A DNA stretch of 64,000 bases, from contig NZ_JAESND010000002.1 in assembly GCF_016865585.1 (NCBI RefSeq), positions 124,001 to 188,000 of the forward strand, in the 5' to 3' direction. Made by a program: the position numbers and the translations under genes. The stretch is from Jeongeupia naejangsanensis. GTDB lineage: Bacteria; Pseudomonadota; Gammaproteobacteria; Burkholderiales; Chitinibacteraceae. A model generated the notes under the pieces. It made no database searches, was not told the origin of the DNA, and saw only the letters and a list, made by a program, of their open reading frames with translations. Below, piece after piece: positions 17,810 through 26,900 of the stretch (position 1 is its first letter; each line of letters opens with the position of its first letter).

Positions 17810-18264
17810 CAGCTGTCGTCGTCCTCGCCGCCGATGACCCGGTAGACGACGTCGAGCGAGAAGCCGCGGCCGGCGAGAAAGCGTGCCTGTTTTGCGCGTT
17901 CTTTCGCATCCTGCGGCGGTGCACCGAATTTTTTCTGCCACTGCGCACGGGCCTGCGCGAATTCGTCGTCGGCGACGCCTTCGAGCGCGGTATCGATCAG
18001 CGCATCGTCGACGCCCTTCTGCCGCAGCTCGGCGCGCAGTCGCTGCGGGCCGTAGCGCTGCGAGCGGAAGTGCGCCCATTGCTCGGCAAAGCGTTCGTCC
18101 GACAGCCAGCCTCGGGCAACGAGGTCGTCAAGGATGGCGTCGAGCGCAGCCTCGTCGCCGTCGGCGTGCGGCAACAGCTTCTGGCGCAGTTCGAGGCGTG
18201 CGTACTCACGCCGGGCGAGGTGGGCGAGGGCGCGGTTGCGTAGCGTCGGTGTGGTCGGGGCCAT
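17806..18264 (-). CDS. recX: Regulatory protein RecX
   Basis: 152 residues from ATG 18264 (a TTG four codons upstream is also open). RecX binds RecA filaments and limits their activity. The three-helix repeats are visible: [38 protein letters not shown] and [16 protein letters not shown]. It is downstream of recA on the same strand, 56 bp away, with a terminator in between, so it is expressed by read-through as in E. coli. Confidence 0.92.
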   Translation of the reverse strand: MAPTTPTLRNRALAHLARREYARLELRQKLLPHADGDEAALDAILDDLVARGWLSDERFAEQWAHFRSQRYGPQRLRAELRQKGVDDALIDTALEGVADDEFAQARAQWQKKFGAPPQDAKERAKQARFLAGRGFSLDVVYRVIGGEDDDSC

Positions 18265-18278
18265 AAGGGCTCGCAATG

Positions 18279-18302
18279 AAAAACGGCCGGTAAACCGGCC
18301 GT
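18279..18302 (-). terminator. Terminator between recA and recX
   Basis: Stem acggccgg/ccggccgt with a 4-base loop and T5 on the reverse strand. It would make recX a minor read-through product of recA transcription. Confidence 0.8.
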
Positions 18303-18320
18303 CTGTTTGGCGATGGTGGC

Positions 18321-19376
<1,056 letters not shown>

Positions 19377-19412
19377 GTCCGTCAGTCCGGGGTGTCGTTT
19401 GTCTTGGTGCCG

Positions 19413-19441
19413 ATTGTAGAACAATTGTTCTACGAATAAAA
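19413..19441 (-). promoter_or_regulatory. recA promoter with embedded SOS operator
   Basis: On the reverse strand TACAAT (19418-19413) is a near-consensus -10 and TTTTAT (19441-19436) a weak -35, spacing 17. The spacer is filled by the perfect palindrome GTAGAACAATTGTTCTAC (19416-19433), containing GAAC-N4-GTTC. A repressor bound there would block polymerase. LexA is the obvious candidate. Confidence 0.75.
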
Positions 19442-19593
19442 GATCATCGATCGGGATTGTTACCGGGCAACAGCAGGGGAAAGGCGGTGATTTGCAAGTG
19501 CGACAGATTTACCCAGATCAAAGCAGGTCCAACTCGGTGGGCGGTGGCAATTTGCACGCGGCATAATGCCGTCTCTTGCGGGAGGGAAGCTGG

Positions 19594-20865
19594 ATGCGGG
19601 TGATCGTGCTGGGGGCTGGGGTGGTTGGTGTGACGTCGGCGTGGTTTTTGGCGCAGGCCGGGCACGAGGTGACGGTGATCGACCGCGAGCCGGAAGCCGG
19701 GCTGGAAACCAGCTATGCCAACGGCGGACAGATTTCGGTCTGTCATGCCGAACCGTGGGCCAACCCGAAGGCGCCGTGGAAAACCCTGCAGTGGCTGGGC
19801 GAGGAAGACGCGCCGCTGCTGTTCCGGCTGAAAATGGACCCGGCGCAATGGCGCTGGGGACTGCGTTTCCTGCAGGAGTGCACGCCGGCCCGCGCGCGCA
19901 GCAATCTGCAGAATCTGGTCCGGCTCGGGTTGTACAGCCGCGCACAGCTGCAGCAGGTTCGCGCCGATACCGGGTTGCACTACGACGAACTGTCGCGCGG
20001 CATCCTGCATTACTACACCGACGAGGCCGATTTCGCGTCGGCGATTCCGGCGGCGGCGGCGATGCGCGAGATCGGCCTCGACCGTGAAGTGAAGAATGCC
20101 GCCGAGTGCCTTGCGATCGAACCGGCGCTGGCGCACAGCCGGCTTCCCATCGTCGGCGGCACTTATACATCGACCGACGAATCGGGCGATGCACGCAAGT
20201 TCACGCAGGAGCTGGCCCAGCTGGCCGCCGCGCGCGGCGTGGTGTTCCGCTACCAGACGCGGATCACCCGCCTGCGGCAGGCCGGTGGCAGGATCGACGG
20301 AGTCGACGTCGAGTTCGATGACGACGGCGAGACGGTGACCGAAACCTTGCACGCCGATGCGTATCTGGTCTGTCTCGGCAGCTACAGTCCCTTGCTGATG
20401 AAACAGGTCGGCATCACGCTCGACATCTATCCGGCCAAGGGCTACTCGGCGACGATTCCGGTGGGTGACGCCGATCTGGCGCCGACGGTGAGCCTGACCG
20501 ACGACGGCTACAAGCTGGTGTTCTCGCGCCTTGGCGACCGCTTGCGGGTGGCGGGCACCGCTGAATTCAACGGCTACGACCTCGAACTGAACGAGGTGCG
20601 CTGCAAGGCGCTGATCCAGCGCACGAGCGAAATCTTCCCTGACATCGCCGGTTACGACGATGCCGAATTCTGGTGCGGGCTGCGGCCGGCGACGCCGGGC
20701 AATCTGCCCTATATCGGCCAGAGCCCGATCGCGAATCTCTATCTGAACACCGGCCACGGTACGCTGGGCTGGACCGAATCCTGCGGGTCGGCCCATGCGA
20801 TCGCCGAACTGATGTCGGGGCGCCGGCCCGACGTGGATTTCCCTTTTCTTGAAGGCGCGCGCTGA
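19594..20865 (+). CDS. dadA: D-amino acid dehydrogenase small subunit
   Basis: 423 residues. This FAD enzyme at the inner membrane oxidises D-amino acids, mainly D-alanine, to 2-oxo acids and passes electrons to the quinone pool. The N-terminal dinucleotide site is VIVLGAGVVGVTSAWFLAQAG, with YANGGQISVCHAEPWANP just after and the C-terminal GLRPATPGNLPYIG and NTGHGTLGWTESCGS blocks, all DadA hallmarks. GGGAGGGA lies 9-14 bases before ATG 19594. No alanine racemase gene (dadX) follows; the next genes are pilus genes 45 bp downstream. Confidence 0.92.
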   Translation: MRVIVLGAGVVGVTSAWFLAQAGHEVTVIDREPEAGLETSYANGGQISVCHAEPWANPKAPWKTLQWLGEEDAPLLFRLKMDPAQWRWGLRFLQECTPARARSNLQNLVRLGLYSRAQLQQVRADTGLHYDELSRGILHYYTDEADFASAIPAAAAMREIGLDREVKNAAECLAIEPALAHSRLPIVGGTYTSTDESGDARKFTQELAQLAAARGVVFRYQTRITRLRQAGGRIDGVDVEFDDDGETVTETLHADAYLVCLGSYSPLLMKQVGITLDIYPAKGYSATIPVGDADLAPTVSLTDDGYKLVFSRLGDRLRVAGTAEFNGYDLELNEVRCKALIQRTSEIFPDIAGYDDAEFWCGLRPATPGNLPYIGQSPIANLYLNTGHGTLGWTESCGSAHAIAELMSGRRPDVDFPFLEGAR

Positions 20866-20910
20866 TGCAGGCGTCCGCGTGCCTTGCATGCAACCGTCGC
20901 GGGTGAGCGA

Positions 20911-21354
20911 ATGATGCGGATCTGGCTGTGTCTTGCCTTGCTACTGGTCGGCCCGGCGCGTGCGGATACCCGCGGCATGCCGGTGACGGCGAGCGTGCCG
21001 GGCAGCTGCAAGTTCAGCAATGCCGACGACGTGGTGCTCGACTTCGGCACGCTGGTCCCGGGGCAGGGCGTGCGGCAGGTGTCGCAGCCGGTAGCGTTCA
21101 CCTGCAGTACCGGTACGCAGTACACGGTGACGATGGATCTGGGCCGCTATCCGGATGGCCAGCAGCGCCGGATGCGCGGCGACAGCGGCGGCTACATTCC
21201 CTATGCCCTGAGCGCGGCACCCACCAGCGGCAGCGGCCAGGGCGAGCTGACGCCGATTTCGCTGGTGCTGACCGCCAGCGTCGAGGCGGCCGCCTACGTC
21301 GACAGCCCGATCGGCAGTTACAACGACAATGTGGTGCTGACCGTTTCGCCCTGA
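20911..21354 (+). CDS. Csu-type pilus subunit (spore coat U domain), first gene
   Basis: 147 residues with a signal peptide (MMRIWLCLALLLVGPARA, cut after ARA) and one spore coat U (SCPU) domain: SVPGSCKFSNADDVVLDFGTL at the start and IGSYNDNVVLTVSP as the C-terminal donor-like strand. Such proteins are exported, folded by the chaperone and polymerised through the usher into thin archaic pili that promote attachment and biofilms. It closely resembles the next gene in layout and may be a minor subunit. The doubled ATG (20911, 20914) leaves the exact start open. Confidence 0.85.
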   Translation: MMRIWLCLALLLVGPARADTRGMPVTASVPGSCKFSNADDVVLDFGTLVPGQGVRQVSQPVAFTCSTGTQYTVTMDLGRYPDGQQRRMRGDSGGYIPYALSAAPTSGSGQGELTPISLVLTASVEAAAYVDSPIGSYNDNVVLTVSP

Positions 21355-21473
21355 TTGAGTTATGTGGGTTTTACCGTATTGTCGCGGTAATTTAATACAT
21401 AATTTGAATATCCCATTTGCTTAAACTTTGGTTCATCGAGACAACCTTTTCTTTCGAGAGAAAGAGCGAGCTG

Positions 21474-21953
21474 ATGATGAACAAAAGCTTCAACCTGGTA
21501 ATGGGTACCACCTTGTTAGTGATGGCCATGGGCAGCGCGTATGCCGCTGACAAGAACGTGCAGATCAAGGCAAAGGTGGTCGGGACCTGCGATTTTGTCG
21601 ATGCAAACGACGTGGTGATCGACTTCGGGACGCTGACCCCGGGAGGTGGTGACCAGACGAAATCCGCTTCGACCAGCTTCTGGTGTTCCAACGGCGTGGA
21701 CTACACCGTGTCGCTCGACAACGGTCTGACCCCGGACGGTGGCGGCAAGCGGCAGATGCTGCTGTCGGGCGGAACGGCGACCGATGTGATCGGCTATACG
21801 CTGACGCCGGACAAGACCAGCGGCACCGCTACCGGCCAGAGCACGCCGATTTCGCTGACACTGGATGCCGGGGTAAAGGGCACCGACTATCAGGATGCCA
21901 AGATCGGCGATTACAATGACACGGTGATTCTGACCGTTGATCTGGCACCGTGA
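21474..21953 (+). CDS. Csu-type major pilin (spore coat U domain)
   Basis: 159 residues. A signal peptide ends at GSAYA|ADKNV and a SCPU domain follows (KVVGTCDFVDANDVVIDFGTLTPG near the start, KIGDYNDTVILTVDLAP at the end). GAGCGAG precedes the ATG. A 119-bp AT-rich gap upstream, with a weak TTACCG/CGGTAA hairpin, probably carries the main promoter of the pilus genes. A second ATG follows at once. The perfect terminator hairpin just past its stop suggests that this gene is made in excess, as expected for the main structural subunit. Confidence 0.85.
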   Translation: MMNKSFNLVMGTTLLVMAMGSAYAADKNVQIKAKVVGTCDFVDANDVVIDFGTLTPGGGDQTKSASTSFWCSNGVDYTVSLDNGLTPDGGGKRQMLLSGGTATDVIGYTLTPDKTSGTATGQSTPISLTLDAGVKGTDYQDAKIGDYNDTVILTVDLAP

Positions 21954-22672
21954 ACCTCATAACCAAGATCAAGGCCGGCTTTGCCGGCCTTTTGTTTTTT
22001 ACCGCAACCGCGAACGCTGCCGGATTCGGCGTTTCGCCGGTGCGTGTCGATTTCTCCCCGCAGGATCGGGCCAGCGCGATCACGGTCACCAACAACGGTG
22101 ATGCGATCCTGCGGGTGGCCGTGTCGTTGAAGGCCTGGCAGCAGGATGCGGCCGGCAAGGACCAGTACACGCCGTCCGATGCGCTGGTGTATTTCCCGCG
22201 TCAGCTCGAACTTGCACCCAAGACCAGCAAGGTGATCCGCCTCGGTCCGAAGGGCGAGCGCGGCGCACAGGAACAGGCGTTCCGTCTCTACGTGAGCGAG
22301 CAGCCCGTGGCCGGTGCAAACCGGCAGGGGCAGGTTGCGATGCTGGTGAGCTTCGGCGTGCCGGTGTTCGTGCAGCCGCAGCAACCGGCGCCATCGGCCA
22401 AGGCGACGCCGGGTGTGGCCAAAGGCCGGCTTGATGTCAGGGTCGAGAACGACGGCAACATGACGCTGAAGATCAAGCAGGCGACGTTCTCCGACGGCAC
22501 GTCGGTCGACCGCTTCGACACCTGGTACCTGTTGCCGGGCGTGTCGCACAACTACGGTTTCAAATTGCCCGAGGCGCTGTGCAAGCAGGCCAAACCGACC
22601 CTGACGCTGGTTTTCGACCAGAAAACACTGGCAGTCCCGCTGAACCTGTCGGCCGGAGACTGCAAGCCCTGA
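21950..22672 (+). CDS. csuC: Periplasmic fimbrial chaperone, Csu/archaic type
   Basis: 240 residues starting at GTG 21950, overlapping the previous stop (GTGA). The signal peptide ends ATANA|AGFGVSPVRVDF. The PapD-like two-domain fold is seen in FGVSPVRVDFSPQ (strand A1), the SKVIRLG block with the donor-binding basic residue and the C-terminal NDGNMTLKI. It binds spore-coat-U pilins in the periplasm and hands them to the usher. Codons 8-17 of the signal peptide are themselves a rho-independent terminator (see separate entry), which should reduce downstream expression. Coupled by TGATG to the usher. Confidence 0.87.
   Translation: MNLITKIKAGFAGLLFFTATANAAGFGVSPVRVDFSPQDRASAITVTNNGDAILRVAVSLKAWQQDAAGKDQYTPSDALVYFPRQLELAPKTSKVIRLGPKGERGAQEQAFRLYVSEQPVAGANRQGQVAMLVSFGVPVFVQPQQPAPSAKATPGVAKGRLDVRVENDGNMTLKIKQATFSDGTSVDRFDTWYLLPGVSHNYGFKLPEALCKQAKPTLTLVFDQKTLAVPLNLSAGDCKP
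21971..22000 (+). terminator. Terminator hairpin inside the csuC signal-peptide codons
   Basis: A perfect 9-bp stem aaggccggc/gccggcctt with a TTT loop, followed by TTGTTTTTT. It encodes KAGFAGLLFF of the signal peptide. Only 17 bp separate it from the pilin stop, so it works as the pilin's terminator while remaining within the chaperone reading frame. Confidence 0.75.
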
Positions 22673-24951
22673 TGCTGCGGCGCTGCCTCGGACTGGCTCT
22701 GGCCCTGATCACCGGTGCGGCGAGTGCCGAAGCCCTGCTCGTCGCCGTGCGCGTCAACGATGTCGATCGCGGCACCCAGCGGGCCTGGCTCGAGGCCGGC
22801 CAGCTCTGGCTGGCCAGCGACGATGTGCGCCAGCTCGGACTGAAGCTCGACGGCCAGTCGGCCGAATTCGACGGCGTGCGTTACCTGCAGCTGTCGTCGT
22901 TCAAGGACGTCCGCAGCCACTACGATCCGGATCAGCTGACGGTGTCGCTGACCGTTGCACCGGCGCAGATCGGCGAGCAGACGATCTCGCTGTACGGCCG
23001 GTCCCAGCCGGCCGAGGTCTGGCGCGGCGGCGTTTCCGGCTACCTCAACTACACCGTGTCGACGTTCCGCAACCCGGACGGCAGCGACGGTTACGGCTTT
23101 GCACCGCTGGCCAATCTGTCCGCCGGCGGCTGGAACCTGCGCAGCGACCAGAACTACCAGTCGTCCGGCCGGGAAGAGCGCTGGCAGCGCGTCACCACCA
23201 CCGCGACCCATGACTGGCCGGACAGCATGGCAAGGCTGACGCTCGGCGATCTGTCGCCGGTGACCGGCACGCTCGGCAGCGCGCCGCAGCTGGCCGGGAT
23301 CGGCTTTTCGCGCGTGTTTTCGATGCAGCAGGATTTCGACAGCGCACCGTCGATGTCGGCCACGGTACCGGTGACCACGCCGTCGACGGCTGAGGTCTAC
23401 CTCAACGGCGAGCGAATCCGCACCGAGAGCCTCAGCCCCGGCATGTACCAGTTCCAGGACCTGCGCTACTTCGCCGGCCTGCAGAACGTACAGATCGTAC
23501 TGCGCGACGAATACGGCAACCGCCAGACGATCAACGTGCCGTACTACTTCGACGACAGCCTGCTCAAGGCCGGGCTGAATGATTTCAACTACAACGTCGG
23601 CGTCTGGCGTCGGCCCGAAGGTTTCGACGATTACGGCGGCTTCGCGTATTCGCTGTACCACCGCTACGGCGTGAGCGACGCACTGACCGTCGGTGCGCGC
23701 GCCGAAGGCAATCCCGATTACGACTCGGCCGGCGGGCTGGTGACAGCGCGCCTCGGCCGTGCCGGCGTGCTGTCCGGCGCGTTCTCGTGGGCGCGTCACG
23801 ATGACGGCAACGCGGGCGACGCGCAGTACCTCGCCTACCGCTTCGACGAGCGCAGCTGGAGTCTGCGCGGCTTTGCCCAGCATATCGATCCGGGTTACGT
23901 CGCTGCCGGCACCGGTTTCGCGCCGCCGCGCTGGAGCGGTGGTGCCGGTGGCAGCTGGGGGGCGCCGGCCTGGGGCAACTGGAGTCTGGACTGGTCGCGT
24001 CAGGTTGGTGGCGCCTTGCCGACGCAGAACCAGTACCGTCTCGGTTATTCGGTGGCGCCGCTGCGCTCGGTCTCGCTGTCGATGAATGTGACGCTGGCCG
24101 ATACCGGTGACAACACCTCGCTCGGCGGCTACGTGAATCTGGCGTGGTTCTTCGACAGCCGGACTACGGCGTCGGTCAGCAGCCAGCGCAGCAACGACGG
24201 CAACTGGCAGAGCAATGTCGCACTCGCACGCTCGACGCCGTTCGGAGAAGGCTGGGGCTACCGGGTGAACGCGCAGCACGGCGACAGTGGCGACGAGGTC
24301 GACGGTTCGATCGACGGGCGCTTCGCGCCGGGGCAACTGTCGCTCAGCGCTTCGCGCAACGAGGGGCAGTCGACTGCATGGCGGGCGAGCTGGGCCGGTG
24401 CACTGGTCTACGCCGACGGCGCGACCGCACTGTCGCGGCAGGTGAACCAGAGTTTCGCGATCGCCGAACTGCCGCTGTCCGGTGTCGCTGTGACGCAGAA
24501 CGGTCAGGTGGTCGGCCGCAGCGGCGCCGACGGCCGCGTGGTGCTGCCGGACCTGTCGAGCTACAACACCCAGCAGATCGGGCTGGTGCAGAACGACCTT
24601 CCGCTCGATTACGCGGTGCCGCAGCTGCGCCGCGACGTCCAGCCCGGCTACAACAGCGGCCGCGTGGTCCGCTTCGAGGCCACGCCGATCCGCGCGTGGG
24701 CTGGCGTACTCGTCGACGGACAGGACAAGCCGCTGTCCAGTACCGTGATCCGGCTGGCGCTGCCCGAGGGCACGCGCAAGCTGCAGACGGCGCTCGACGG
24801 CAGTTTCTACGTCGACGATCTGGCGGCCGGGGAGTACCGTTTCATCGTCACCGACGCGGAGGCACTGCGTTGCCGTGGCACGCTGGTGCTGCCTGCCGGC
24901 AACGAGGTCGTCCAGCAGCTGGCGCCGGTGCGCTGCACGGGAGAGTCGTGA
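22672..24951 (+). CDS. csuD: Outer-membrane fimbrial usher, Csu type
   Basis: 759 residues. After a signal peptide (GLALALITGAASA) comes an N-terminal chaperone-binding domain, a beta-barrel rich in alternating aromatic strands (about residues 110-620) with the plug-region motif VYLNGERIRTESLSPGMYQF near residue 242, and a C-terminal domain with GQDKPLSS. It is the pore through which pilin-chaperone complexes are assembled. Ushers of the archaic (sigma) clade are shorter than FimD (about 850 aa), consistent with 759. Starts and stops overlap on both sides (TGATG). Confidence 0.9.
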   Translation: MLRRCLGLALALITGAASAEALLVAVRVNDVDRGTQRAWLEAGQLWLASDDVRQLGLKLDGQSAEFDGVRYLQLSSFKDVRSHYDPDQLTVSLTVAPAQIGEQTISLYGRSQPAEVWRGGVSGYLNYTVSTFRNPDGSDGYGFAPLANLSAGGWNLRSDQNYQSSGREERWQRVTTTATHDWPDSMARLTLGDLSPVTGTLGSAPQLAGIGFSRVFSMQQDFDSAPSMSATVPVTTPSTAEVYLNGERIRTESLSPGMYQFQDLRYFAGLQNVQIVLRDEYGNRQTINVPYYFDDSLLKAGLNDFNYNVGVWRRPEGFDDYGGFAYSLYHRYGVSDALTVGARAEGNPDYDSAGGLVTARLGRAGVLSGAFSWARHDDGNAGDAQYLAYRFDERSWSLRGFAQHIDPGYVAAGTGFAPPRWSGGAGGSWGAPAWGNWSLDWSRQVGGALPTQNQYRLGYSVAPLRSVSLSMNVTLADTGDNTSLGGYVNLAWFFDSRTTASVSSQRSNDGNWQSNVALARSTPFGEGWGYRVNAQHGDSGDEVDGSIDGRFAPGQLSLSASRNEGQSTAWRASWAGALVYADGATALSRQVNQSFAIAELPLSGVAVTQNGQVVGRSGADGRVVLPDLSSYNTQQIGLVQNDLPLDYAVPQLRRDVQPGYNSGRVVRFEATPIRAWAGVLVDGQDKPLSSTVIRLALPEGTRKLQTALDGSFYVDDLAAGEYRFIVTDAEALRCRGTLVLPAGNEVVQQLAPVRCTGES

Positions 24952-25406
24952 TGTACCGCCTGTTTTTCGCCGTGTTCCTCGTGATGATCGCCCGTCTGGC
25001 AAGCGCCGGCTGCACGATCGGTTCGGGGCAGGATCCGTCGTTCGGCCAGTACAACCCGGAGCTGACGAGCACCAGCGTGATCAATTTCTACGTGTCCATC
25101 AGCTGCGACACGTCGACCTCGTACACGCTCCAGGCCGGCCCGAGCACGAACAGCCAGAGCATCTCTTCCCGCTACATGCTTCGCGTCGGGGGGACCGAAC
25201 GGCTGAACTACCAGCTGTGCGTCGGCGTCAACAACGTGAGCTGCTCGACGATTTTCGGCGACGGCAGCACCGGCCAGCCGATTTCCGGTACCGCGTCCGG
25301 CGGTGGCGCCACCAATCTGGCCTACGCGACGGCGCTGCTCTACGGCAGCCAGCAGGTGCCGCCGGGTGATTATGCCGATATCGTGCCGGTGACCTTGCTA
25401 CCCTGA
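24951..25406 (+). CDS. csuE: Csu-type pilus tip subunit (CsuE-like, spore coat U domain)
   Basis: 151 residues with a signal peptide (LFFAVFLVMIARLASA) and a SCPU domain starting at GCTIGSGQDPSFGQYNP and ending YADIVPVTLLP. It is the last gene of the operon and shows more cysteines and a different N-terminal strand than the other two pilins, as expected for a tip adhesin domain. CsuE of Acinetobacter has two domains and about 330 residues; this one has only one, so it could be a shortened tip or another minor subunit. Overlaps the usher stop (TGATG). Confidence 0.75.
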   Translation: MYRLFFAVFLVMIARLASAGCTIGSGQDPSFGQYNPELTSTSVINFYVSISCDTSTSYTLQAGPSTNSQSISSRYMLRVGGTERLNYQLCVGVNNVSCSTIFGDGSTGQPISGTASGGGATNLAYATALLYGSQQVPPGDYADIVPVTLLP

Positions 25407-25436
25407 AGGCATTGCGCGACCGCAATGTAGTCGTTC

Positions 25437-25471
25437 GGTTCCGGAACTACTGCGACCGGAACCGGTAGAAT
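25437..25471 (+). promoter_or_regulatory. pgk promoter region with 8-bp inverted repeat
   Basis: GGTTCCGG (25437-25444) and CCGGAACC (25456-25463) form a perfect dyad with an 11-bp spacer, immediately followed by a TAGAAT -10 at 25466-25471. The dyad covers the -35 zone, a good position for a repressor or activator site. A smaller dyad (attgcg/cgcaat) lies at 25411-25426. Confidence 0.45.
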
Positions 25472-25508
25472 CGCAATCGATTTCCAATCCACTCAATGGA
25501 GCTAAAGC

Positions 25509-26741
25509 ATGACCAAGCTGTTCATCGAAGACTTGGCCCTCGCCGGCAAGCGCGTCCTGATCCGTGTCGACTTCAACGTCCCGGTCAAAAACGGTGTGGT
25601 CGAAAGCGACAAGCGCATCCGCGCCGCGCTGCCGACAATCCGCTACGCACTGGAGCAGGGCGCGTCGGTTGTGCTGATGAGCCACCTCGGCCGCCCGAAC
25701 GGTGCGCGCGTCGAGAAGTACACACTGGCACCGGTGGCCACCCGTCTGGCCGAACTGCTCGGCAAGCCGGTGCAGTTCCTCAACGACTGTGTCGGCGCGG
25801 AAGTCGAAGCTGCCGTTGCCAAGCTGCAGGCCGGTCAGGTTGCACTGCTCGAGAACGTCCGCTTCCACATCGAGGAAGAAGGCAAGGCCAAGGATGCCGA
25901 CGGCAACAGCGTCAAGGCCGATCCGGCCAAGGTCGAAGCGTTCCGCGCCTCGCTGTCCAAGCTCGGCGACGTGTTCGTCAACGATGCCTTCGGCACCGCG
26001 CACCGTGCGCACTCGTCGGTCGTCGGCGTCAACCTGCCGCGCGCGGCCGGTTACCTGCTGAAGAAGGAACTCGAATTCCTCGGTGACGCGGTCGATCGTC
26101 CGGTGCGTCCGTTCGTGGCGATCATCGGCGGCTCGAAAATCTCGGGCAAGATCGACGTGATCCAGGCACTGCTGCCCAAGGTCGACAAGCTGATCATCGG
26201 CGGCGGCATGGCGTTCACCTTCCTCAAGGCCAAGGGTCTGGAGATCGGCAATTCGCTGTGCGAAAACGACCGTGTCGAACTGGCGCGCGAGCTGATGGCG
26301 CAAGCCGGCGACAAGCTCGAACTGCCGTCCGACACCATGGTTACCAAGCATCTGGACTTCGATGCCCGTACGCTTGACGGCCTGGTCCAGGTCGATTCGA
26401 CCGCGATCCCGGCCGATCAGGAAGGCGTCGACGTCGGCGAGGCTTCGCGCAAGCGCTTTGCCGAAATCATCAAGTCGGCCAAGACCGTGCTGTGGAACGG
26501 CCCGATGGGCGTGTTCGAAATCGACGCCAGCGCGCAGGGCACTTTCGCCGTTGCACATGCACTGGCCGAAGCAACCGCCGCCGGTGCGATCACCGTCGTC
26601 GGCGGTGGCGACTCGGTGGCCGCGGTCGAGAAAGCCGGTCTGGAAGACAAGGTCTCGCACGTGTCCACCGGTGGCGGCGCCTCGCTCGAGTTCCTCGAAG
26701 GCAAGGCACTGCCGGGCGTCGTGGCACTGAGCGACAAGTAA
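25509..26741 (+). CDS. pgk: Phosphoglycerate kinase
   Basis: 410 residues. It makes ATP and 3-phosphoglycerate from 1,3-bisphosphoglycerate in glycolysis and the reverse in gluconeogenesis. Conserved blocks: RVDFNVPVKNG, MSHLGRPNG, LLENVRFH, NDAFGTAHRAHSS, GGSKISGKI, WNGPMGVFE and the nucleotide-binding GGGDSVAAVEK. AATGGAGC lies about 9 bases before the ATG. It stands alone here between a pilus operon and an iron locus, not with gap, pyk or fba, and ends at a strong terminator. Confidence 0.97.
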   Translation: MTKLFIEDLALAGKRVLIRVDFNVPVKNGVVESDKRIRAALPTIRYALEQGASVVLMSHLGRPNGARVEKYTLAPVATRLAELLGKPVQFLNDCVGAEVEAAVAKLQAGQVALLENVRFHIEEEGKAKDADGNSVKADPAKVEAFRASLSKLGDVFVNDAFGTAHRAHSSVVGVNLPRAAGYLLKKELEFLGDAVDRPVRPFVAIIGGSKISGKIDVIQALLPKVDKLIIGGGMAFTFLKAKGLEIGNSLCENDRVELARELMAQAGDKLELPSDTMVTKHLDFDARTLDGLVQVDSTAIPADQEGVDVGEASRKRFAEIIKSAKTVLWNGPMGVFEIDASAQGTFAVAHALAEATAAGAITVVGGGDSVAAVEKAGLEDKVSHVSTGGGASLEFLEGKALPGVVALSDK

Positions 26742-26764
26742 GCACTCGTCGCTTCGCCCCGGAA

Positions 26765-26793
26765 AACCGCAGCTTCGGCTGCGGTTTTTTTTT
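26765..26793 (+). terminator. Rho-independent terminator after pgk
   Basis: Stem aaccgcagc/gctgcggtt with a TTCG tetraloop and a run of nine T residues. Confidence 0.92.
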
Positions 26794-26842
26794 CGCGCGG
26801 CGGGGGAGGCCGGGAAGCTTGGTAACCGCTTGTAAGCAATTT

Positions 26843-26866
26843 GATAAATGATAATTGAATTCATTT
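26843..26866 (+). promoter_or_regulatory. Putative Fur box upstream of the PepSY-reductase operon
   Basis: Contains two hexamers close to GATAAT (GATAAA, GATAAT) and an AATGA..TCATT dyad at 26847-26865, about 35 bp before the ATG of the PepSY-type gene. Confidence 0.6.
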
Positions 26867-26900
26867 AAAATTCGCGGCTTTCCGGTTCCGGGCAGACACG

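Noticed and set aside
19416-19433. Reading the recA palindrome as a CTGT-N8-ACAG LexA box
   Set aside because: The core is TAGAACAATTGTTCTA; no CTGT/ACAG arms with 8-bp spacing exist in this promoter.
22552-25002. An 816-codon reverse frame opposite the usher
   Set aside because: Arg/Ala/Val-rich low-complexity translation without domains; the forward usher has clear signal peptide and usher motifs and overlaps its neighbours properly.
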